Shown piece by piece: positions 57,297-64,000 of a stretch of DNA of 64,000 nucleotides; within the stretch, counting starts at the first letter, position 1, and every line of letters starts with the position of its first letter. The position numbers and the translations under genes are program-made. The notes under the pieces are model-generated. The model saw only the letters and a program-made list of their open reading frames with translations, had not been told where the DNA came from and searched no databases. Origin of the DNA: Hyphomicrobiales bacterium. Its GTDB lineage: Bacteria; Pseudomonadota; Alphaproteobacteria; Rhizobiales; Rhizobiaceae. The stretch covers positions 21,733 to 85,732 of the forward strand of contig UCJH01000039.1 of the NCBI GenBank assembly GCA_900472785.1. The letters run 5' to 3'.

Positions 57297-58328
57297 ATGA
57301 GCGGACGACCGACGATAACCGATCTCGCCAAGGCTGCGGGCGTCAGTGTGGCGACGGTCGATCGTGTTCTGAACGGGCGCCATCGCGTCCGGGAGGAAAC
57401 CGCCCGCCGGGTCTATGATGCAGCGCAGGCGATCGGTTATCACGCCGTCGGGCTCTTGCGGCAGCGGGTCTTCGAAGACCTGCCGCAATACCGACTGGGC
57501 TTCGTGCTGCAGAAACCGAACCAGTCCTTCTATCAGATCCTGACGAAGGAAATCGAAAATGCCGCCCTTTCGGCACCCGGCGTTCGGGTAATCCCGCAGA
57601 TCGAATACAACATGAGCTCGACGCCGACGGCGCTGACGGAGAAACTGCGGGCGGTTGCCGCCCGCAATCAGGCCGTGGCGCTCGTCTGTCCGGATCATCC
57701 CGCCGTGACGGCAACGGTCGAGGAGTTGAGGGGCAAGGGTATTCCGGTGTTTTCGCTGTTGTCGGACTTCGCCGTCGGTGTCCGCGAAGGCTATGTCGGC
57801 CTCAATAACCGGACTGTCGGGCGCACGGCCGCCTGGATGATTGCGACCGCGGCGCGCAAGCCGGGCAAGGTCGCGACCTTCATCGGCAGCCATCGTTTCC
57901 ACGGCCATGAATTGCGCGAAATCGGCTTCCGCTCCTATTTCCGCGAAAACGCGCCGGATTTTGAGGTGCTGGACACGCTGGTCAACCTCGACACGGCGGA
58001 AATCACCCATGAGGCGACGGTCAACCTGTTGCAACGCCATCCCGACCTGATCGGCTTCTACGTTTGCGGCGGCGGCATGGAAGGGGCAATCTCCGCCCTG
58101 CGCGAAGAAAAGATGGCCGGCAAGCTGCTCGTGGTCGTCAACGAGTTGACACCGGATTCCCGGTCGGCCCTGGCGGAGAATCTGGTTACCATGGCAGTCT
58201 CGACGCCCGTCGTACACATGGCCCGCGAACTCGTCGCCCAGATGGTCAGTGCCGTGGATCGCGGAACGGGCGGTATGCCGGGACAGACTTTCCTGCCGTT
58301 CGATATCTTCACGCCGGAAAATATCTAG
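57297..58328 (+). CDS. LacI family transcriptional regulator
   Basis: A 343-residue regulator. The N-terminal helix-turn-helix reads TITDLAKAAGVSVATVDRVLNGR (hinge to about residue 55), followed by a periplasmic-binding-protein-like effector domain. An AGGAGC site precedes the ATG at 57297. It is divergent from mocD, with 169 bases between, and is followed by iolI and the inositol-type importer. It probably controls the importer and possibly the MocDEF genes; the effector would be an inositol or a derivative. Confidence 0.9.
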   Translation: MSGRPTITDLAKAAGVSVATVDRVLNGRHRVREETARRVYDAAQAIGYHAVGLLRQRVFEDLPQYRLGFVLQKPNQSFYQILTKEIENAALSAPGVRVIPQIEYNMSSTPTALTEKLRAVAARNQAVALVCPDHPAVTATVEELRGKGIPVFSLLSDFAVGVREGYVGLNNRTVGRTAAWMIATAARKPGKVATFIGSHRFHGHELREIGFRSYFRENAPDFEVLDTLVNLDTAEITHEATVNLLQRHPDLIGFYVCGGGMEGAISALREEKMAGKLLVVVNELTPDSRSALAENLVTMAVSTPVVHMARELVAQMVSAVDRGTGGMPGQTFLPFDIFTPENI

Positions 58329-58540
58329 GCAAACGCGCCCCGATTATCTGAGAGAATTCCATCATCCTGCAAGCGCATTCTCGCAGGAATGCAAGGCAAT
58401 TGTGCAGGTTCGGCTTTGACTGTTTTCGGATAAGCTGATGTTTCTCAGCCATCAACACGGGCATATGCCGCCGGTCATGCGGCATGCAATCGACCGTCGC
58501 AGGGCGGACGTGAGGTCCGGTATTGGCAGGAGGAATTTCC

Positions 58541-59353
58541 ATGACAAGCATACCCTTTGCACTCAATCACATGGCGGCGCCGGGCCTGTCGCTCGATGAT
58601 TTCTTCGCGCTTGCCGTTTCGCTCGGCATCAGCGGCGTTGAAATCCGCAACGACCTGACCGGCAACGCCATCATCGATGGGACGCCGGCCGCCGCGGTCA
58701 AGGCGCTTGCGGAAAAGCATGGAGTCACCATCGTCTCGATCAACGCCCTGCAGCGTTTCAACGAATGGAACGACGCCCGGGCCGCAGAGGCACGTGAGCT
58801 GATCGATTATGCAAGGGGTTGCGGGGCGAAGGCTCTGGTGCTCGTTCCGGTGAACGACGGAAGCGGCCAGGCGGACGGCGAGCGGCAAGCCAATCTGCGT
58901 GCGGCTCTCACTGCCCTCGAACCTTTGCTGAAAAATGCGGGCGTCACCGGGCTGGTCGAGCCACTCGGATTCGAAATCTGCTCGCTGCGTTCCAAGACTG
59001 AAGCGGCCGCAGCCATCCGCGAACTGGGTTTCGAGGGCACTTTCAAGCTGGTGCATGATACGTTCCATCACCATCTTGCCGGCGAAGGAACGTTCCATCC
59101 TGAGATGACCGGACTGGTGCATATTTCCGGCGTGTCGGATTCGGCCGTAGCGGTCGGCGACATGCGCGACAGCCATCGTATTCTGGTGGATGGCGAGGAT
59201 CGCCTGGACAACGCCGGACAGGCGGATTTCCTTATACACTCCGGATATAAGGGCCTGTTTTCATTTGAACCCTTTGCGCCGTCGGTTCATTCGCTGGCCG
59301 ATCCGAAGACGGCATTGCGCGACAGTATGAACTATCTGGACGCTGCGTTTTGA
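58541..59353 (+). CDS. iolI: IolI-like inosose isomerase (xylose isomerase-type TIM barrel)
   Basis: A 270-residue TIM-barrel protein. By memory of Bacillus subtilis IolI (2-keto-myo-inositol isomerase), matches are seen at SINALQRFNEW (IolI has LNALVFFNN) and LVHDTFHHH (IolI has LVLDSFHFH), with metal-ligand-type acids in these segments. The ATG at 58541 has an AGGAGGAA site. It is followed by a 239-base gap and the inositol-type importer. Other sugar phosphate isomerase/epimerase roles are possible. Confidence 0.8.
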   Translation: MTSIPFALNHMAAPGLSLDDFFALAVSLGISGVEIRNDLTGNAIIDGTPAAAVKALAEKHGVTIVSINALQRFNEWNDARAAEARELIDYARGCGAKALVLVPVNDGSGQADGERQANLRAALTALEPLLKNAGVTGLVEPLGFEICSLRSKTEAAAAIRELGFEGTFKLVHDTFHHHLAGEGTFHPEMTGLVHISGVSDSAVAVGDMRDSHRILVDGEDRLDNAGQADFLIHSGYKGLFSFEPFAPSVHSLADPKTALRDSMNYLDAAF

Positions 59354-59426
59354 GGGTTGCGGCCTCGTGGTGTCGGAAAATCGACCGCCGCAGCATGGGT
59401 CAGCCTTGACGCAACTCGGATAAAAT

Positions 59427-59463
59427 GGAATAGTTATTCCGTAATTACAAACTGTCGGTTTGT
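59427..59463. promoter_or_regulatory. Two dyads upstream of the binding-protein gene
   Basis: GGAATA-GT-TATTCC (59427-59440) and ACAAAC-TGTCG-GTTTGT (59447-59463) lie in an AT-rich pocket 130 to 166 bases before the ibpA-like start. The 239-base iolI to ibpA gap is long enough for a separate promoter. They are candidate LacI-type operators; no proof. Confidence 0.4.
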
Positions 59464-59592
59464 TTATTCTGTTTTCGGACAGAACTCGCCACGGGAGAGG
59501 CGGGTTACGGGGCAGATGGGCGTCGCCGCCAAAGGCGTCGCCTCCGGCTTTTGTGGGGTGGTTGCCGGACACCTTTTGTGGAGGAAAATGAC

Positions 59593-60522
59593 ATGAAGAA
59601 ATTGTTCCTGGGCACGGCCCTTGCCGTGATGATGTCGACTGCGGCCCATGCCGAAACGATCGGCGTTTCGATGGCGCTGTTCGACGACAACTTCCTGACG
59701 GTTCTGCGCAACGGCATGGACGAGCACGCCAAGACGCTGAACGGCGTGACGCTGCAGATCGAGGATGCGCAGAACGACGTCGCCAAGCAGCAGAGCCAGA
59801 TCCAGAACTTCATCGCTGCCGGCGTCGATGCGATTGTCGTCAACCCGGTCGATACCGATGCGACGGCCGCCATGTCGAAGATCGCAGCCGACGCCAAGAT
59901 CCCGCTCGTCTATGTCAACCGCGAGCCGATCAACATCAACGAACTGCCGGCCAACCAGGCCTTCGTCGCTTCGAACGAAAAGGAATCCGGCACGCTTGAG
60001 ATGCAGGAAGTCTGCAAGCTTCTCGGCGGCAAGGGCAAGATCGTCGTCATGATGGGCGAATTGTCGAACCAGGCAGCACGCATGCGCACCCAGGACGTCC
60101 ATGACGTTATCGCCACGGACGCCTGCAAGGGCATCTCGATTGCCGAAGAACAGACGGCAAACTGGTCGCGTACCCAGGGTGCCGACCTCGTGACCAACTG
60201 GCTGTCCGCCGGTCTGGAATTCGATGCCGTCGTCGCCAACAACGATGAAATGGCCATCGGCGCCATCCAGGCGTTGAAAGCTGCCGGCAAGGACATGAAG
60301 GATGTCGTCATCGGCGGCGTCGATGCAACGCAGGATGCGCTTGCAGCCATGGCGGCCGGCGACCTGGACGTAACCGTGTTCCAGAACGCTGCAGGCCAGG
60401 GTGCGGGCGCGATCGACACCGCGCTGAAGATCGTCAAGGGCGAGAAGGTCGAGCAGAAGGTCTACATCCCCTTCGAACTCGTCACGCCAGCCAACCTCGC
60501 GAACTATCAGTCGAAGAACTGA
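59593..60522 (+). CDS. ibpA: Inositol/ribose-type ABC transporter substrate-binding protein
   Basis: A 309-residue periplasmic protein of the ribose-binding (type 1) family. A signal peptide ends near AHAET (residues 16-20). The mature start [20 protein letters not shown] and the segments [11 protein letters not shown] and VNREPINI fit the myo-inositol binders (IbpA) of Caulobacter and Sinorhizobium. GGAGGAAAATGAC precedes the ATG. A hairpin follows the gene (60543-60569). The sugar is inferred from context and resemblance. Confidence 0.85.
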   Translation: MKKLFLGTALAVMMSTAAHAETIGVSMALFDDNFLTVLRNGMDEHAKTLNGVTLQIEDAQNDVAKQQSQIQNFIAAGVDAIVVNPVDTDATAAMSKIAADAKIPLVYVNREPININELPANQAFVASNEKESGTLEMQEVCKLLGGKGKIVVMMGELSNQAARMRTQDVHDVIATDACKGISIAEEQTANWSRTQGADLVTNWLSAGLEFDAVVANNDEMAIGAIQALKAAGKDMKDVVIGGVDATQDALAAMAAGDLDVTVFQNAAGQGAGAIDTALKIVKGEKVEQKVYIPFELVTPANLANYQSKN

Positions 60523-60542
60523 TTGTTCGACTTCTCCGGAGA

Positions 60543-60569
60543 GACACACGCGCCAATGGCGCGTGTGTC
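60543..60569 (+). promoter_or_regulatory. Strong stem-loop after the binding-protein gene
   Basis: A perfect 12-bp stem (GACACACGCGCC / GGCGCGTGTGTC) with a three-base loop, 21 bases after the ibpA-like stop. No T-run, so it more likely stabilises the binding-protein mRNA than ends transcription. The same layout occurs at 8288-8311. Confidence 0.65.
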
Positions 60570-60599
60570 GAAACAGGATTATTGTCTCTTGAGGGAGGT

Positions 60600-62144
60600 A
60601 TGAACATGGTCAGCCCGACCACGATGGCTGCGGTGCGCGCCAGTGGCGCCATTCCGAATGCGGAATACCTCCTTTCGGTCGAAGGCATCCGCAAGGAATT
60701 TCCCGGTGTCGTCGCGCTCGACGACGTCCAGTTCCGGTTGAGGCGCGGCACGGTGCATGCGCTGATGGGCGAAAACGGCGCCGGCAAATCGACGCTGATG
60801 AAGATTCTCGCCGGTATCTATACGCCCGACAAGGGTGAGGTAAAATTCAAGGGCGTCGATATCCAGTTGAAATCGCCGCTCGACGCGCTCGAAAACGGCA
60901 TTGCCATGATCCATCAGGAACTGAACCTGATGCCGTTCATGACGGTTTCGGAAAACATCTGGATTCGCCGCGAGCCGCTGAACCGCTTCGGCTTCGTCGA
61001 TCATTCGACGATGAACCGCATGACGGCCGATCTCTTCAAGCGGTTGAACATCGATCTCGATCCGCAGATCGAGGTGCGCGAACTGTCCGTCGCCAACCGG
61101 CAGATGGTCGAGATCGCCAAGGCGGTCTCCTACGAATCCGACGTGCTGATCATGGACGAGCCGACCTCGGCCCTGACCGAGCGTGAGGTCAAGCATCTCT
61201 TCGATATCATCCGCGGCCTGCGCGACCAGGGCATCGGCATCGTCTACATCACCCACAAGATGAACGAGCTGTTCGAGATCGCCGACGAGTTTTCCGTCTT
61301 TCGTGACGGCAAGTATATCGGCACGCATGCCTCCACCGATGTGACGCGCGACGACATCATCCGCATGATGGTCGGCCGCGAGATCACCCAGATGTTTCCG
61401 AAGGAAGAGGTCCCGATCGGCGACGTCGTCCTGTCGGTGAAGAACCTCTGTCTGGACGGGGTCTTTTCCGATGTCTCGTTCGATGTGCGGGCCGGGGAAA
61501 TTCTCGGCATTGCCGGTCTTGTCGGCTCCGGTCGCTCCAATGTCGCCGAGACCGTTTTCGGCGTGACGCCAGCCACCTCCGGATCGATCGAGATCAACGG
61601 CAAGCCCGTCAATATCGACAGCCCCAACAAGGCGATCGCCAATCGCATGGCCTTCCTGACGGAGGACCGCAAGGATACCGGCTGCCTGCTCATCCTCGAC
61701 GTGCTGGAGAACATGCAGATCGCGGTGCTGCAGGATCAGTTCGTGAAATCCGGCTTCGTCAACGAAAAGGCCGTCACGGCGGCCTGCGAGGCGATGAGCA
61801 AGAAGCTGCGCGTCAAGACGCCCAATCTGGAAGAGCGCATCGAGAATCTCTCCGGCGGCAATCAGCAGAAGGTTTTGATCGGCCGCTGGCTCTTGACCAA
61901 TCCGCGCATTCTCATCCTCGACGAGCCGACCCGCGGCATCGATGTCGGCGCCAAGGCCGAAATCCACCGCTTCGTCACCGAACTCGCACGCGATGGCGTC
62001 GCCGTCATCATGATCTCCTCCGAAATGCCGGAGGTTCTGGGGATGAGCGACCGCATCATGGTGATGCATGAGGGGCGCGTCACGGGCTTCCTCGACCGCG
62101 CGGAAGCAACGCAAATCAAGGTGATGGAGCTGGCTGCGCGATGA
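60600..62144 (+). CDS. iatA: Inositol/ribose-type ABC transporter, double ATPase
   Basis: A 514-residue RbsA-like protein with two ATPase halves. Walker A of the first half is GENGAGKST; the second half has the degenerate P-loop of this family ([13 protein letters not shown]) and signature [13 protein letters not shown]. The GGGAGGT site is directly before the ATG at 60600. It belongs with the binding protein and permease. As in other RbsA-type ATPases, both halves are needed. Confidence 0.9.
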   Translation: MNMVSPTTMAAVRASGAIPNAEYLLSVEGIRKEFPGVVALDDVQFRLRRGTVHALMGENGAGKSTLMKILAGIYTPDKGEVKFKGVDIQLKSPLDALENGIAMIHQELNLMPFMTVSENIWIRREPLNRFGFVDHSTMNRMTADLFKRLNIDLDPQIEVRELSVANRQMVEIAKAVSYESDVLIMDEPTSALTEREVKHLFDIIRGLRDQGIGIVYITHKMNELFEIADEFSVFRDGKYIGTHASTDVTRDDIIRMMVGREITQMFPKEEVPIGDVVLSVKNLCLDGVFSDVSFDVRAGEILGIAGLVGSGRSNVAETVFGVTPATSGSIEINGKPVNIDSPNKAIANRMAFLTEDRKDTGCLLILDVLENMQIAVLQDQFVKSGFVNEKAVTAACEAMSKKLRVKTPNLEERIENLSGGNQQKVLIGRWLLTNPRILILDEPTRGIDVGAKAEIHRFVTELARDGVAVIMISSEMPEVLGMSDRIMVMHEGRVTGFLDRAEATQIKVMELAAR

Positions 62145-62178
62145 TGAGCCAACGACCGGTGACCAAGGGAGGAAAACC

Positions 62179-63195
62179 ATGAACACGAATTCCGCCACCG
62201 CGACCGGCCTGCCGCCGGCCCGCAAGCGCCGTCTTCCGCCGGAGCTCAACATCTTTGCCGTTCTGATCGGCATCGCCCTCGTCTACGAAATCCTTGGCTG
62301 GATCTTCATCGGCCAGAGCTTCCTGATGAATCCGCAGCGCCTGACGATCATGATCCTGCAGGTGTCCGTGATCGGCATCATCTCGGTCGGCGTGACGCAG
62401 GTTATCATCACCGGCGGCATCGACCTCTCCTCCGGTTCCGTCGTGGGGCTTACGGCGATGATCTCGGCGAGCTTTGCCCAGGCCTCCACATGGCCGCGCG
62501 CACTTTATCCGGGCCTGACTGACCTGCCCTTTGTCATTCCGATCGGTGTCGGCATCCTGATCGGCATCATCGCCGGCGTCGTCAACGGCCAGCTGATCGC
62601 CCGCACCAAGATTCCGCCGTTCATCGCCACCCTTGGCATGATGGTGTCGGCCCGCGGCGCGTCCAAGTGGTATACAAAGGGTCAGCCGGTCTCCGGCCTC
62701 ACCGATCAGTTCAACTTCATCGGCACCGGCATCTGGCCCGTGATCGTCTTCCTGGTGGTGGCGCTGATCTTCCACATTGCTTTGCGCTACACCCGCTACG
62801 GCAAATTCACCTATGCCATCGGCGCCAACGTCCAGGCGGCGCGCGTGTCAGGTATCAATGTCGAGGCGCACCTGATCAAGGTCTATGCCATTGCCGGCAT
62901 GCTGGCGGGTCTTGCCGGTGTCGTCACCGCAGCACGTGCGCAGACTGCGCAGGCCGGCATGGGCGTAATGTACGAACTCGACGCCATCGCCGCGGCCGTC
63001 ATCGGCGGCACCTCTCTGTCAGGCGGCGTCGGCCGCATCACCGGCACGGTCATCGGCACGGTCATCCTCGGCGTCATGACGTCCGGCTTCACCTTCCTGC
63101 GCGTCGACGCCTACTATCAGGAAATCGTCAAGGGCATGATCATCATTGCCGCGGTCGTCATCGACGTCTACCGCCAGAAGAAGCGCAAGACCTGA
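62179..63195 (+). CDS. iatP: Inositol/ribose-type ABC transporter permease
   Basis: A 338-residue RbsC-like permease with about eight to ten membrane helices. The motif GIDLSSGSVVGL and the C-terminal GGTSLSGGVGRITGTVIG are family hallmarks. The N-terminus is basic and proline-rich, in the cytoplasm. It is followed by a clear terminator at 63232, so the operon ends here. Confidence 0.92.
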   Translation: MNTNSATATGLPPARKRRLPPELNIFAVLIGIALVYEILGWIFIGQSFLMNPQRLTIMILQVSVIGIISVGVTQVIITGGIDLSSGSVVGLTAMISASFAQASTWPRALYPGLTDLPFVIPIGVGILIGIIAGVVNGQLIARTKIPPFIATLGMMVSARGASKWYTKGQPVSGLTDQFNFIGTGIWPVIVFLVVALIFHIALRYTRYGKFTYAIGANVQAARVSGINVEAHLIKVYAIAGMLAGLAGVVTAARAQTAQAGMGVMYELDAIAAAVIGGTSLSGGVGRITGTVIGTVILGVMTSGFTFLRVDAYYQEIVKGMIIIAAVVIDVYRQKKRKT

Positions 63196-63231
63196 ACCTC
63201 CGAAGACTTCCCCTCCCAGAGTGAGCAACTG

Positions 63232-63266
63232 GCCGGAAAGACATAGCGTCTTTCCGGCTTTTCTTT
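63232..63266 (+). terminator. Rho-independent terminator
   Basis: An 11-bp perfect stem (GCCGGAAAGAC / GTCTTTCCGGC), five-base loop, then TTTTCTTT. It lies 36 bases after the permease stop and ends the inositol importer operon. Confidence 0.9.
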
Positions 63267-63389
63267 GTGCTGCTCTGCAAGGCGACGGCTCCGATCAGCA
63301 AGACTTTTCTACCGCTCTTCTGCTGTGGCATGGAACAAACAACCTCAGCTCGGGTTAGTGCAGTTCCAATCAATATGGAGGATCATGAA

Positions 63390-63674
63390 ATGGACCATAC
63401 CAATCACGTTCGTCTCGACACCGCTGAACTGACGCCGGCCCTTCTCGAAGGTGCGACCATCTACGGCGCCGATGACCACAAGGTCGGCAAGCTGGATCAC
63501 GTCCATGGCAGTACCGCAATCATCGATGTCGGCGGCTTCCTGGGAATCGGAGCGAAGCCGGTGGCGGTTCCGCTCATCGATCTGGAATTCATGCGCGATG
63601 AGGACGGTGACGTTCATGCGGTCACAAGCTGGACGAAAGATCAGCTCAAGGAAATGCCTGAGCATCATCACTAA
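63390..63674 (+). CDS. PRC-barrel domain protein
   Basis: A 94-residue protein with a single PRC-barrel (about residues 12-80): the core reads EGATIYGADDHKVGKLDHV and later KPVAVPLIDLEFM. Rhizobia carry several such small proteins of uncertain role, probably adaptor or stress-related. An ATATGGAGGATC ribosome region favours the ATG at 63390 over the one at 63375. The C-terminus is His-rich (EHHH). It has its own terminator. Confidence 0.83.
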   Translation: MDHTNHVRLDTAELTPALLEGATIYGADDHKVGKLDHVHGSTAIIDVGGFLGIGAKPVAVPLIDLEFMRDEDGDVHAVTSWTKDQLKEMPEHHH

Positions 63675-63681
63675 CCACAAG

Positions 63682-63710
63682 AGCCCGGCCTTAGCGCCGG
63701 GCTTTTTTCT
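63682..63710 (+). terminator. Rho-independent terminator
   Basis: An eight-bp stem (AGCCCGGC / GCCGGGCT), six-base loop and a run of six T, just after the PRC-barrel gene. Confidence 0.92.
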
Positions 63711-63847
63711 TGCACAATATTTCCGCGTTCGAAGCATTGTCTGATTTTATGCCATGCCGGCCACACAGGGCTGCCTTGCAGCAAGGTATCTGCCTCGCTT
63801 CGGCCAATCCTGTCATACAGGTAACATTGCAACACATGGAGACTATC

Positions 63848-63970
63848 ATGACATCGCAGCGCAAGCTCGCGAGCCGGTTCGAAACGCGTTTTATCCAGCA
63901 GATCTGGGACGCGATCCTTCTTGTTCACACCCGCGAAACCAGATCCCTGATGGATCGTCGCGGCCGTTAA
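63848..63970 (+). CDS. Very small hypothetical protein, 40 residues
   Basis: I do not recognise it. From the ATG at 63848, preceded by a GGAG site ten bases before, it encodes a basic peptide with RKLASRFETRF at the start, one amphipathic/hydrophobic centre (IQQIWDAILLVH) and a basic tail (LMDRRGR). An in-frame ATG at 63836 is an alternative. It follows a terminator, so it would need its own promoter. Small proteins with an amphipathic centre and basic tails are often missed. Confidence 0.45.
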   Translation: MTSQRKLASRFETRFIQQIWDAILLVHTRETRSLMDRRGR

Positions 63971-64000
63971 AGCATCGTTCTCTCAATACGACCCATTCTG

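Noticed and set aside
58375..58485. Two small hairpins (58375-58392 and 58465-58485) in the lacI-iolI gap
   Set aside because: Six- and seven-base arms without a T-run; could be operators or chance, too weak to list as terminators.

Overview
The window reads as a catabolic, gene-dense stretch of an alphaproteobacterial genome, most likely a member of the Rhizobiaceae (Rhizobium, Agrobacterium, Ensifer and relatives). The base composition is GC-rich. The gene order of one block matches the alpha-galactoside (agp) operon known from Sinorhizobium meliloti. Other rhizobial marks are the pccB...pccA-bhbA propionyl-CoA genes, MocDEF-like rhizopine-type proteins, an IbpA/IatA/IatP-type inositol importer and the 28-bp alphaproteobacterial palindromic repeat at 45072-45159. 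I see no rRNA, tRNA, CRISPR array, insertion sequence or phage gene. The dominance of uptake-plus-degradation modules would suit a chromid or megaplasmid, but that is inference.

Layout: (1) 1-4696, a sugar ABC importer (two permeases and an ATPase, binding protein presumably upstream of the window) with a GH127 beta-L-arabinofuranosidase. (2) 4877-10444, a polar amino acid ABC importer with RidA and IclR, divergent from a PLP enzyme of the D-threonine aldolase/D-serine dehydratase family; together a likely D-hydroxy-amino-acid locus. (3) 10516-15977, signalling: a LuxR solo, a soluble two-PAS chemoreceptor, a PAS-GGDEF diguanylate cyclase and a flavoprotein. (4) 15996-20310, hexuronate/pentose genes: mannonate dehydratase, GntR regulator, SDR, D-lyxose isomerase and a separate hydratase. 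(5) 20423-30557, the agp-type alpha-galactoside operon with two GH4 enzymes and an AraC activator. (6) 30570-36197, small stress-type genes, a radical SAM/HhH protein coupled to a DUF4130-UdgX fusion, and an M24 peptidase. (7) 36366-42257, glutaryl-CoA dehydrogenase, class III CoA-transferase, a VapBC pair, and gabD/gabT-like genes, which together can form the 5-aminovalerate-glutarate-crotonyl-CoA route. (8) 42485-52421, a MerR-XRE-cupin regulator and the propionyl-CoA carboxylase/methylmalonyl-CoA mutase genes with a GST and two tandem-duplicated unknown genes, plus a convergent SecY-like membrane protein. (9) 52486-57127, AcuI-like reductase, an unusual PanB paralogue and a MocF-MocE-MocD oxygenase system. 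(10) 57297-63195, LacI regulator, IolI-like isomerase and an inositol-type ABC importer. (11) 63390-63970, a PRC-barrel protein and a very small ORF at the window edge.

The most interesting candidates for undescribed biology are the radical SAM plus UdgX-fusion pair (32255-34998), which looks like a DNA modification or repair unit of unknown substrate; the MocDEF system next to inositol uptake and a PanB-like protein lacking the PanB metal ligands; the SecY-like protein at 49012-50073; and the MerR-XRE-cupin regulator facing a promoter with the stretched 20-bp spacer typical of MerR control. All family calls were made by reading the translations, with no database search.
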